DNA from: Nipponacmea schrenckii
Taxonomy: Eukaryota; Mollusca; Gastropoda; Lottiidae
Reading direction: 5' to 3'
NCBI GenBank assembly: GCA_030562195.1
Contig: JAUJPP010000001.1
Coordinates: forward strand, 10,160,472-10,224,471
Length of the DNA stretch: 64,000 nucleotides
In this document: positions 26,881 to 40,300 of the stretch, piece by piece
How the letters are laid out: each line of letters begins with the position of its first letter
Numbering within the stretch: the stretch's first letter is position 1
The notes under the pieces: model-generated
Told to the model about the DNA's origin: nothing
Database searches by the model: none
What the model saw: only the letters and a program-made list of their open reading frames with translations
Made by a program: the position numbers and the translations under genes

Positions 26881-29800
26881 ATCGAAATTCCTAGCTGAAA
26901 GTGAAAGAGGGACACTTTTCATTGTCCAGGATACAGGTAAATTCTGTATTTATTACTGTTCCAAAGACAAAGGAACTAGAACAGATAAAAACAATTGCCA
27001 ACTGCAGTCAAATTGTGACCTTATTATACAGCAGGATATTTGGTCATATTTCTTAAAATCATGCTGCAATAAAGAATATTTATCTGACCAATATTCAGAA
27101 ATTCCGGTTTATTGATTTAATTATTGAGATCATATTCATCCTTTAAGAACACAAGACTTAATCCTTCGTTATTATGGTATATATATATAATTAATTGCAA
27201 TAACAGTTACTGTTTGCACGAGTTGATTTATTCATGCTTTAATCATGTGTTCAATCAAATTGTTCATGTTATATTAGGGAATTATAGAGATATAACCAAT
27301 TTGATTCAATTCATCCTGTCCAGGCCCATCAGCAATACAATGTTCTTAGTTAAATCAAATTTAAATATAAATCTGATGGTTTACCAGCACGATTGAACTT
27401 TAACCATGAGCAACTTTTATCAGCAATGCAGTCTTACTGAAGACATGAGCAACCCACATTCACATTTCTTTCCTCAGCAAATGGCCCAATTTCTTTATAT
27501 ATCAAAAGTCTAAAACGTATTACCTTCAGCAGTCGTGCCAAGATTTGTAGCATAGCTTAAGGCATAGTGTTTTTACCAAAGTAGCATTTGCCCTCTACAT
27601 TTCAATGAGATAATTTAATGTGGGTGCTTATGCGAATGGTATCTTAGTTATTTTTCAGTGCAAAGAGGTGGGTAATGTTGACATATATATATATTTTCAT
27701 TAATCAAAAAACATGCCTCAAGAAAAAACTTTCTTCATTTGTGTTTCTTCAAAACAATGTGTCGATTATCTACAATAACATCAAAAGTGAGTAGTCATTT
27801 GCCTGGAATCTGTTGTCAACGCCAATTGATATTATTAATATTTCGAATGATAAGTCTTAATCTCCCCCAGGTTAGTCTACTGTCTGCATTAACAATTCAT
27901 CCCTTTGGTTCATTGTAACACACATAACATCTAATACTACAGAAAATTGCAATAATATTTTATTTAGCAGATGAATTATTACATACAGAATATGTAGAAA
28001 ACTTCAATGCATATCAATATTTTGGTTTCAAATGACTGAACTAGTTGGAAGTAAAATTGTGCCATTTTTATCAGTCAAAAGATCTACAAATTTAAGGACA
28101 AAATAATTTAATATTTAATTAAAGTCATTCAATTAAACTACAAATTGAAAACTGAAGAAAGGGGAATTAAAGGCAGTATGCACCAATTTACAAAGTAAAT
28201 TTTGAAATATATATATAGTAGTATACACAGTGTTAAAACTGAATGTTATGAGAAGAAAATTTTGAAAGCAAAATGGAAATATTTTAGTTGAAACAAGGGT
28301 AGTAACTAAAAGAAACTATTGACAATCAGAAAGGCAGTGGTAAATTGTTTATGATAAATTAACAAATGAATTTATCTACACCTATATACTATATTGTCAT
28401 TCATTCACAGTTACTTTGATACTGTTGGATATACAAATGTCTACTCGTTTCAGATCAAAATGAACACATTTATACCATTGGTACCTTTTTTTAGTTTTTT
28501 AAATACTCAATCAGTCAAAGCTATAACAATAACTAAGTATTTTACCTTTGGATATAAAGACAACTGCCGTCTCATACATTATGACCAAATCATGGCCATG
28601 GGTAATCCAAAACTCTATTCCCAGTCTGATGGTATGATTGAACTACAAAAACATCCATTTTTCCAAATATATCAGTTTTGGTGGATGAAGTTTTTATGAA
28701 TTTCCCCCAGCCATAATTGTCAAAATAGTTATCAGAGGCTGGGAATAGAGTCAGCAACAAATGGTTAAAGAAATTTAAAGCCATAGTTTTTCATGTGAAA
28801 TGATAATAATAGCAATAGTAATAAATTATTATTATTATTAATAATGTAATCAGAGATAATATGGAATTGAACATCACTGGCTTCTCTAATAAAATGTTTG
28901 AAAGTATTTCAGCAATAAGTAAACAGAATACTATGAAAATTATAAGAATATAGAAGTTAATGGAGTAAATATAATGAATGATTATAATATAAATATATAC
29001 TATAGAAATTAACTCTCATTTAGTTTTCTCAATCATCACATATACAAATCATTAGGAAAGGGATATAGACATCTAAATTTTATCTTTGCATTTGACAAAA
29101 TGTTACCGTTAGCATAACAGGAGTGATAGGTAAATATCTAGTAATAAGAACAAAAGGAAAGTGTTCCTAGTCATCTAATGTAGGGGTGTTCCCTATCATT
29201 TGTCGTGACAGACCTTAGTCACTCGTCGGCAATATTTAATCCAGAAAGAACCTCTAAACACACACAAAGGTGTCATAAAATTGCAACCTCTTTCTCAAAT
29301 CTTACTAGTAATATTTTACATGTAAAATTGTGTAATTAAAATCAGAGTTGATTAAGATATGTGATGACACTTTCAGATTAAATTTTTGCATAACACATTT
29401 CTGAGAAGGCCATTTTCTTGCTGTTGATGTGACATCACATCTATACAATAGTAAAAGTAATTTGCATTATGAAATTCACTTTCAGAGTCTCAAAAACCAG
29501 GCATGAATAAAAGACTTCTTTAACAGAATTTCGGGGAAACTATTATGTAATCCAATCAAATTGGCCACTTATTCCTCTTTGTTGACTTGATCAAATTTCA
29601 AGAAAAAATCAAATCTACAACTATAGACAAAGTATTGTATTTAAGCTAGGTCAACAGACTCAAGATGCTATTAAAAGTTAGGGACTGTGAGCTCATTACA
29701 TGTCCAGATAATTTCAAAACGGTCAATACACCTTTTGGTATTCTATCTAAAAAAAAAAAAGTACACAGACATGCAAGGCTTTGATTTAATCGTTCATTAG

Positions 29801-31383
29801 TTTCATTTGATTTCCCACTTTCACAGAACAAACATCATCATAAATTATACATAGCTTTAATATATATGTTATGAAATCTGAAATTAAGCCTGCCATATCA
29901 TGAAACAGAATTCAGCTTGGCATATTCTGACATAGAATTGATTAAAAGATAATAATCCAATTTCAGCATCTGTAAGTAATGTAAGGCCATTTACAACCAA
30001 ATGTGCTATGTTTTTTTTTAGAATACAATACAACAATTATCATTTCAAAGGACAAGCTATACAATTGAGAAAAAAGGAGCATAAGGTTCATTAATCATAT
30101 TAGTCTTCTCAGCAAAACAAAGATTCACTTGATTCACTCATTTTCACAATTTCTAATGTGCTTATTCTGATTAAGTATTCTATAGTTTAAATGAGAGCCA
30201 TATAATAGACAGTTCCAATTAAACATGATAGGAAAAAATAGTTGAGTCAAAAGTCATGACATATGCCAGGCATTTGAAGGTTTGAAAAACTAATCAAATA
30301 GCAAAATAGAAATGATAAGTTCAGAAAAAGTGAAATGTTGAAAGATGGCAAATTGAAGTTACAAGGTTAACTAATTTCTTCTATAAATGAACTATTTTCA
30401 TTGCATTGATATGTTCACTTTATCTATATACATAATATCATATAATATATGTAGAGAAAGAGAGAGAGGGCTGTACAAAATAACCAGAACAAAAATGAGA
30501 ACAAAACAAATGAATCAGGAAAAGTTTAGGATATCAAATACAGGAAACACAATAAGTTCATACTTATCACCCTGAATCAACACACACATTCACATGTACT
30601 TTAAAATAATGAGAAATGTTGAATACAGAACATATATATCAATCATTCATATAGAAGAAAGTTACTCAAGGAGTTAGTTACATCAATCATTATCTAATAT
30701 CCCAGTGGATACTACAAAAAATGGCAGTGAGCTGGAAAGTATTCTGCACCAAGAATTACAGTTCATTAAATAAACATATCAGTATAATAGCACTATAAAA
30801 TGACTGAATACAAATTTAAATCAAATTAGTCTTTTTTTCAATTTCGCTGCAGACAAATTTTTGAACGCCATGCAAAATAGCTCACAGTATTTCTTAAAAG
30901 ACAACAGCTGAATTTATGTCCATATAAGGTGGTATTGTTAAGAAAAGTTCCATGTAGTGGTTTCTGTACATAATCTAAACTTTACCAAAATAAAGAATAA
31001 TGTTGGCCTTTCTTTTTAATCTAACCAGCTAAATTCTACCATAAATGAATCTTTAACAATATTTCACAAATAAATCAACTTTATTTTGCCTCTGATAAAT
31101 TCCTGCTATAAACAATAATTCCAGAAAGGCACAACCATCCATGTTGTTACTCCTTTGCTTTTATGGATCTTAATAACTTAAATCAATCCAAAGCCCAGTA
31201 TAGCTAAAATATACATACAGTTGGTACTGCTTCCCTTACCAAAGACTTAATTGCTCTATGCTATGTATATCTACTGGACAATTTTCATCATTCAGAGTGT
31301 CAAGGAGCACACATTGATAAAGATCTAATGATAATCTGAATATGACGTAATAATATATATGTATAATGCAATGAGAAAATGAT
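26881..31383. other. Intergenic DNA and probable TIGAR 3'UTR
   Basis: No gene recognised on either strand; open frames here are short and unlike known proteins. The right part should be TIGAR 3'UTR (a TTTATT, i.e. AATAAA on the minus strand, sits at 31080-31085). A TIR-type hairpin repeat lies near 28611-28757, a short ATT microsatellite near 28825 and an AG run near 30450-30470. Confidence 0.45.
28611..28757. repeat. Small inverted-repeat element (copy A)
   Basis: ACTCTATTCCCAG near 28611 is inverted as CTGGGAATAGAGT near 28739-28752. The block 28704-28757 (CCCCCAGCCATA ... TTATCAGAGGCTGGGAATAG) recurs at 55867-55925 with few changes, so it is a dispersed element. Confidence 0.6.
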
Positions 31384-34300
31384 CTATATACCAAGATCTG
31401 GAGCTTGAATGTCTAAATTACGCAGATGATCTTTATCATGAATTAATAAACAAGTAACGACCGGTTTATCACACCCATTTTCAAAACTAACAGTGAATTT
31501 GGACATGCTAGTGTTAGGACCAACTCGCAAGGCATAACACTTTCCACCAGGGATTTTACAGTGTAAGTCCTCAATAAAATGACGAATAAATTCTTTGAGA
31601 AAGCCACCATGACTAACTATTAGTATATCAGCAATGCACTGTTGATTATCAGACTCATCAAAACTATTATTACGACCAGAACTGGCACTTGATATACTGG
31701 AGAAACGTTTCTCTAATAATGGTGATAAAGATACATTCGGACAACCAGTTGATGTATATTTTGGACATGTTATGCTCATTTTAATCTCACCATCAGTAAC
31801 TGGAGGGTCTTTATTAAATACATCACGAACAGTAGCATATTCATGATGGTGTTCACTATTACCATTAGTAACAGAACCTCGACCATTAGTTAGAGGTTCA
31901 TCTTTAATGAAGACTTCTTGTGAGTAAAGTTCATTATCACTGTCATCATCCATATCATTATGACGAGGACGTTTAGCTTGATTACTTAATTTCTCTTCAT
32001 CATCATCATCATTATTATGGAGGGTGTTTTTCACTGATTTCATGCTGCCTGTATGATTAAGTTCACTATCAATATGACGTTTTGTAAACTGAGTTGAGGT
32101 CTCTAAAGTATTACCATTACTTGATAATAACTGATCACAAAGATCTTGGAAGAACAATTTGGCACGTTCTCTTAGCTGAAAAATACATTAGGTGTTAACA
32201 TATTTATATTTCCTAAAATACAATATTCCAAAAGATAGATTCCATTTTGAATAAAAATTGATATCGGATCAAGTTACTTAAGATGTCTTTAAACTGTAGG
32301 AAAAAGCTTTCAACTTCTTTGAAGGCAAGGTAACATACGCCCACTGGCAGCATTGAATTTGAATAACTTAAAAAACATTCACTGAATGAATATTGCAGTC
32401 AAGGGCAAAAACTCAAAAACTGTTGATGGAAAATCGTCAAATTCAAACTTGACCATCATCTTATCTATTTCAATACTCATACCAAGTTTCATCAAATCTA
32501 TTAAAAAACTGTAGCTTATTTTGCACCCACAAAATTTTTTGTCAAGTCAAGGGCAATAACTCAAAAACCAATAGTTAAAAAAAGTCAGAAATTAAAACTT
32601 GACTTATGTCTTATCAATTCTGATGCTTACACCAAGTTCCATCAAAATCCTTTGAAAATTAAAGCTTCTTATTGCAACCACAATGGAATTTTGACGCAAT
32701 TTCACTAAGTCATGGGCAATAACTCAAAACTGTTCATTGAAAAACTGTCAAATTCAAACTTGACTGAGGTCTAATCAATTCTAATGCTCACACCAAGTTT
32801 CATCAAAATCGGATGAAAGCTATAGCTTCTATTGCAAACACAAGTAAATTTTAACGTTTTTTGATTAAATCAAGTGCAATAACTCATAAACCGACATCTG
32901 GAATTGCACCATTTTTTAAACTTGTCCAAGATGTTATTAAGATGAATACACATACAAAGTTTCATTCAAATCGGATAAAAACTACAGTTTCTATTGCGTA
33001 CACAAGTAAATTTTAACGTTTCTTCATTAAATCAAGTGCAATAACTCATAAAACAGACATCTTGAGATATTATCAAGATGAATGCACATACCAAGTTTCA
33101 TACAAATCTGATAAAAACTCTGGCCTGTATTGCGTACACAAGTAATTTTTGACTGACGGACGGACGGACGGACGGACAGGGGTGATGGCATTTTCATGTG
33201 AAAATTTTAAATTTTAAATTGTGTTGGTTTTTTGACTCCCTGAGGAAGTGTGTTTTTAGACACACGAAATGTTGGAGGAATAAATGGTTTATTTTGACAG
33301 AAGTTTTATTTTCTGAAGCCACATTTTCATGTGGGCGTATAAAAAATAACACTGATCTGGTTAATTTGACAAATGTTCAAGACGCCAAATTGAGACCCTA
33401 ACTTAATTTAATTAGAATGTGTAATTTACCTGTTCCACTTTCTCTCCACCACGAGGTGTAAAAGCAGGTAAAGAAATATTTTCTTTCCTAGCTTCTAGAG
33501 CAAATTCTCTATATGTTTTACCTTCTACAACACCAAATTTCTAAAATGAAATATAAAAAAACAATGCAACAATTTCATAACTTTATTCAGGTAGATGTTC
33601 TGTACTGAATACATTCAGAATTTCTAACAAAATATTTATACTATCAATGCATTTTGTGCTATGACATTGTTTGATGTCACTTGGTATCAGCTGCTTTATT
33701 GGCAACTCACATATATGATATATAATAATTATTTTGCAGAAACATTTCACTAGTATTGATGGTTAGCGTAATGTAATCATCATTAAAAAAAAAGATTGAT
33801 AAAAACACATTAGAGAGGTAGTACAGAAAGGGGTATTTTAGGATGTATCCTTTTAAAAGGCAAAGGGCAAATTATTAGCAACATTTAATACTTACCCTCT
33901 CTCTTAGCCTTTTATCTTTGATTAGTGGACATTTACATACTTTATTGGTATCAACTATTGTCTGAGCGGTACCAGCAGCTCGAGTTAAGTCACTTGTATA
34001 TACATGAGTAAATCTTTCATTTTTCAATCTATTAGCCACTAACTGAGCTTGTTCCAAACCAAAATTAGATAGGTCTGTGTCGGACTGACCTATAATAAAA
34101 ATACAATGTAAATGTCAAAGATATTTCTAACTAAAGCCAGGGTCACCCCAACCAATAACATTGATTATTGATGTAAACAGTTATTCTGAATAATGAAATG
34201 CTGAAGACTTGGTGTATAATGTTTAATATTAAGGATCAAGCTGTCTAGATTTCACCACCAGCCTATATTTAATACACCATCTCTAATAATTATCACAGCT

Positions 34301-37300
34301 TACAACTGGTGATTTTAATTACGATTAAGCACATGAGTGCATAAAGTCTGACATTTACTTTAGCATGTTAAATCCCTATTCTAAAACAATATAGCACCAT
34401 ATTACAGGTGCATATCAAACTCGAAAACATGCCTTTCCGGATTTACCTAAATTTTCTATGGGGTTTAGTGATGAACTCTGTATTTTACATGGCCAAGGAC
34501 ATACTCCTGTCTAACATGAAAACAATATTGAGGGTTTATTATTACGTATCATGTAAGAGATCAAGTTCATGCTCAATAATAAATCAGACATATGTCATAA
34601 TTCTCATCACAAGGTAGATTGATAGTCAACAATACCGTTTATTCAATAAGATAATAGTCATTCTGTATCAAAATGTCATCCTATGAGATTGAGGCTAGTT
34701 GGCATGCCATGTATAAAGCTTTTAAATTATAACTTTATTAACTTTTAAAGCCAGAAACCTCAAAATTAATAAAATATAAAACTACAAGAATATTGTTTTC
34801 AATTATCTGCTTCAGGGACAGTAATTCAGTATTAAATAATATCAATGTGCAAGTATTTATCTTGAAATGGAATATTTCTAGTGAAAATGATGCTTACCTT
34901 GAATAATGTTGTTTCTGTTTGCAGTAGTTTCTGCACTGAAAATAGAAAGAGATATATACAGAATTAAAATGATTTAACAAAATTGGTTAAATTCTAAATA
35001 ATTATTGATGAAAGACATATTGTTAATTTCACTGACATATTCAACTGTTAACTCATATTTGACAGTGGAAAAGGTCAGCCAGTTGGATTTGGTTATCACC
35101 TTAGTAAAGAATCTCTCGAAGACACAGTTGAAATTGGTTCCATCAAATTCATATAATAACATTCCAAAAGATATTTTCAGTAAAATTTGGTCTGTTGTGC
35201 AGAAATTGAATCCTAGACTATAAATGAAATAAAAAGGATTGTTGGAAAGAAATCTAGCTTTAACAACATTATTGACATTGTATAGTAATTCTTATCTTCT
35301 ACAGACAATAATTTCATTTGATTCAAAAGCACCAATGTCAGTTTTACTTTACTTCAAATCATAAGAAAATTTTATGACTTGAAAACAAATCAGCAGTTCA
35401 ATATAACACGCACTGAATAAATGACACTGAATAAATGGCTTACTATAAAGGTCAATATGCTATGGTTGAGTGTACAGTGAATAGTGTATAATTGTCAGTC
35501 TAGTCTGACCCCCACAGACTTCTAATTAATGTCTGTATAATAACTGTAATAGGACATGTGGACAGAGTCTATTACAACTATAAGTAGAAAGAATACCAGC
35601 GTGGTGGACTGGATGCTGATATAGACAGACTATAGACATACAAACATGATAATATAATAATCAATGTTTCCTGTCTGTTAATAACACTTCAAACAATAGT
35701 CTCATTTCAATGATTAATACTAGTCTAGACTAATGACCTAAAATAACCCACTATCATTATAATCTGTGTCACAAACATCTAGTTTTTTTTCCTATCTCAA
35801 ATCATTAATAACTATTTTTATCAATAATAATACATTCAGTTTTATAAAGTGAAAGAGGACAAAATTATGACAACTGAACTAGAGATTAAACTTAAAATGC
35901 ACATCAATGAAGGTAAAAGCAGGTAGATTTTTCTAAATTGCATATATATACTGCAACAATAGAGATTTTTTTTAATTCTGAAAAGTAAGCTTTCAGATTA
36001 ATACACAGACAAATCCCTTCACAAGAAATGTAAGAGTATCAATTTATACTAACACTTATGTAAGTTCCACATAAAAGCTAGTCTCAAAAATAAAAGAATC
36101 AAATTCCTGTATAGAGTACCACCCTGGCTCAAAAGACTAAAAATATCACGACACTACAAACATCAAATAAAAATCTAACTATGTCCAGACAAATTATGTA
36201 TTTATAATTACTTCTATAAACATGATGTACATCTAAAAAGAAAACATTTGACTTGGGCACAAACAGCCACACCATAATATTATATCCTAATTTTATTTTA
36301 AATCAGTCTCAAAACAATCTTTGATTTTGCTATAAAGACATTTTGTGATAGATGTCTATATCAGTTTAGATGTTTGATAAGATAGGCCTACCCCTGAAAC
36401 TGGCAATAGAAATTCAAGACTTTCATGGACAGTAGAGCGTTCCAGACATTATGTACAGTCATATTGATGATGTCATATTGGAAGGTCAGGCTGCCCAAGA
36501 GAACTGCATGTTAAAGGAATGTGTCGTAAGTTTTTGATAATCTATTATCAATATTGATCAAAATACTGAAGCTCTTTGATGCTTTTATTTCCTATTCTAT
36601 ATTTTCACATAAAGGCAAGTTAATTCGATTTAGAGCAAGTCAAAACTGATCAAAATGTTTTATCCCTGCAAAATGTCAAAGAAGTTTCATAGCTAATGGG
36701 CTTAAATGGACATTACACCAAAGTTTGTTGTATTAAGTATCAATATTGGTGCCAATATGTTTCAGAGTTATAAAAAAGTAATTAAATATTGGGCATATTC
36801 TTTTGTGCTGCTTATATGGTCACAGAATCAGATTATAATAGACTCAATCTTTTAATTCAAATAATAACTCATAAAGTTTGAAGAGATCTCAGATATGTCT
36901 CATTGGACTTTTGTTGGTAATTTCCCTTGAAAAATGTGCTTGTTTGTACCACAATAGTTTTAGATGAAACATAAACATGATATGCTCATACTAGTTTAAT
37001 ATGATTTTTGCAAAAGTAATAAACCCAAAAGAGTTGTTTGAATTATTAAATGACACACAGGGCCTGAAATACAACCCCCAGAATTGCACATAAAAACAAA
37101 GTTAGACCATAGAAGCAGAATTCGAATGTATACTATTGATGAACTATTTGCTGACAAGTAAAGTCAAATTTCAATCTTTTATAACATAAATGACATACTG
37201 CTGGTTTACTGTCATTAAAACTTAAAGTTAGGGAGAGGAATCAGAGCATTTAGAAAAGGCTATAAGCAATTATAGGTTATGAAATTCTGATTACTCAAAC

Positions 37301-40300
37301 ACCAAGAAATGCATAAAATAGTTGATGAATCTGTGTAACAATGGCAATGTTTTTTTTTTTTTAAAGGCTTTTAAGCATGGGTATATTTTCACTTGAACTC
37401 CTTCAAGGGGCAATCCATTTTTTATATATCTCAGCTATTCTTACAACTTTACAGATCTCTGATTGCATTCACAAACCAAATGTTGGCTAGGTCAAAGTGA
37501 CTATTACATACACCATACAAAATACAAACACATCATGAATGAACAATTATTCAGTGAATTACAAGCCAGATAATATAAATTGTGCTTATACAGAATGCAA
37601 GTATCTTTTATTATCATCTGTTTATAGTTTAAATCAATAAGGTATATCTTGATAATTTAATGATGAGATGATGGCATTCAGTATGTTCTTTGACCTATTA
37701 TAATAACTTGAAGTAGAATGGAAGAGAAAAGACATAAAAGTATTTATTGGAATTAAATTAATTAGTAAATCTGTCTGGATTAATTTGTCAAGTATCAGCT
37801 ATTATGATGTCTGTGTCAAATTGATCTTAGTTCATCTTACATTGATTTACTTCATATCATACACATCATTTCACCACAACTGATGATGGGCATATTCTGT
37901 GTATTTCAATTTTCTGAATGTCTACAATCCATTGATACAAATGAACTTAACCTTATTTAGAATGAAACTGTTATTTTTCCCCCTTTTCAATTTGATTGCA
38001 ATTCAATTATTAAATGGCTGATACTTTTATCAAGTGGAGGTGTTCTATTGTTTGGGAAAATACCATTTATCTCAGGAGTCACTAATTACTATAATAAGCT
38101 GTTCTACATCAACATACATTTCTTTAAATTAAGAATACATGGATAATTCATTATAAACAACAATCCAAATAGTTTGGTGGACTTTTTTGGACTCTTCAAA
38201 TGAAAACAGCTTGATAAAGATCCCTTATATGTTATTGTTCCTAAACCTTACATTAATAATAAATACAGAATCGTCTAGGTTTAAGTAGGGGATAATTAAC
38301 TATTTCAGTCAGTTTTGCCAAAATCTGTAAAGAATTGTGCCTTGTAGAGTGTTTACGAGCCAAAAATCAAACACGTTAGAAAGAACCAGGGCAATGATTA
38401 TTTCAATATTCTTAATTTTCAATAGCGCTCATCTTTGGTGATAACAAACAATTAAAGTATATTTTGTCAAAATTGGACAAGAACTGCGCCTTTACAGTGT
38501 AATGAGCCAAATATTGAACGCATTTTTGTAAACAAGGCCAATAACTGATACTAAATATTTTTGTATTTGTCAGATTTTCAAAGGGTTCATCCTTAGGTGA
38601 TAACAAATACACATGCCAAGTTTCATAAATATCCATCAAGAGTCTGCTTTCTTGAGTGTGAACGAGCCAAAAATATAATGCAATTTTTGAGAACAAGGGC
38701 CAATAACTCATTGGGATAATCCTTGAGTTATAAAGCACTCTCACACAATCTTTCATCTTTCTCTCCTCTTTTCTCACTATTTTCTGTTGTTGATTTTTTT
38801 CAGATCTCCCAGTTTTTTCAACAGTAATCAGATGAACAATCAACAAGAACAACCATGTTTAGAACAAGTAGAATGAAGAAGATGAGTAACTCACGCCACA
38901 CCATTCAGGGCCGAGTTTCACCGTCATTTCTTTCGACCCGACCTCAAGATTTATCAACAACCAAACCAATGGCACAGAATCATCTAATTTAAGGGCTGGC
39001 AAAATTTATCGAAATTCCGATTAATCGTCGATTACTTACCTGCCGATTACGATTATCGATCTAAAATTCCATAATCGATTATCATGATTCAATAAATTAT
39101 ATCCAATCAATTTTTTCAAACAACTGTTTACAAGATGGAATGAACAATACTATCACAAAACCTACCAAATAATACCGCTATCGACTTTTAATACGACACA
39201 ATAACAACTATAGGCCTATAAATAACAACAGTGTAGAGCTCCATCTGCTGGGAGGATATGCTACTTTCATTTTCAAATGTACTGTGTTTACGATACTCGA
39301 ATGTGGTTATCTCCCTTACTTAAAATAGACATGAAAATTCTACCGATTATTAATCGATTATCGGTCGGTGCACGTCACCGATTATTTGCCGATAATCGAT
39401 ATTAAAATCATAATCGATTCCCAGCCCTATCTAATTTAAACAAATCCAACTACCAACAACTACGAATACCAACAACTACCTTGTTTGCGATATCAGCATT
39501 TGCTGGAAGCAAATGTTAACTTGTCATCTACCAACCAACCAAGTTCATCAAAATCCTTCAAGATTTGTGTTTACAAGCATTTCAAGAACAAGTGTTATTA
39601 CTCATACTAAATATTTTTCGATCTCACTAATTTTCGATAGGGCTCATCCTCAGGTGATTGTGAACATTCACACAAAGTTACGTCACGTCTGTCTGGAATT
39701 GTGTTAATGAGCAATTTTGGACGGATGGACCAACAGACTGACTGTCTGCTGTCTTCATTCATTCGTTGATTTGAAAATGTTTACAGACTGACGGTATTTT
39801 GATAGATAAGGCAAAATCAGCACAAAAAAGACGGTGGCCTTACTAAGTGAAAATTGAGTGTCAGAAATATATATCTTATTCTCAATATGACCAATAAAAG
39901 TACCAGAATGCACAAGAATTCACCATTCCACACTTGTATTATTTCGTCTGCACTTCTGTTAATCTTACATTGCTAACTGTTTCAACATTTCTATAGATAG
40001 TCCTTTTCTAATAAAAAGTGCACCATTTTGTACAAATGCAATTTAACAAATTTACAAACACAGTAGCAACGGATTTGAATACAAATCTGTAGTAGGCTTA
40101 GAATCCCTTTTAACTGACAAATACAGATACAATGATCTAACCAAGGTTGAAACAAGCTTATTCATCATGAATATAAGTAAAATTAAATTTTACAAGCTTT
40201 ATGGGATTCAATAGTGACATATAAATCTGGAAAAGTTAGTTTTCTGGGATTTTACTTTTTGAGATGTGTTTTCAAACACTGATCCATTTTGGATTCGGCT

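Noticed and set aside
27124..27396. 90-aa plus-strand open frame in the intergenic region
   Set aside because: AT-driven open frame without splice context or recognisable motif.
38412..38852. 146-aa minus-strand open frame
   Set aside because: Lies in degraded Pearl-like core repeats within TIGAR intron 1; no domain recognised.
38905..38925. Possible extra first exon MTVKLGPEWCG with a GTGAGT donor on the minus strand
   Set aside because: No matching downstream exon in phase was found, and TIGAR already has a fitting exon 1 at 41214-41242.
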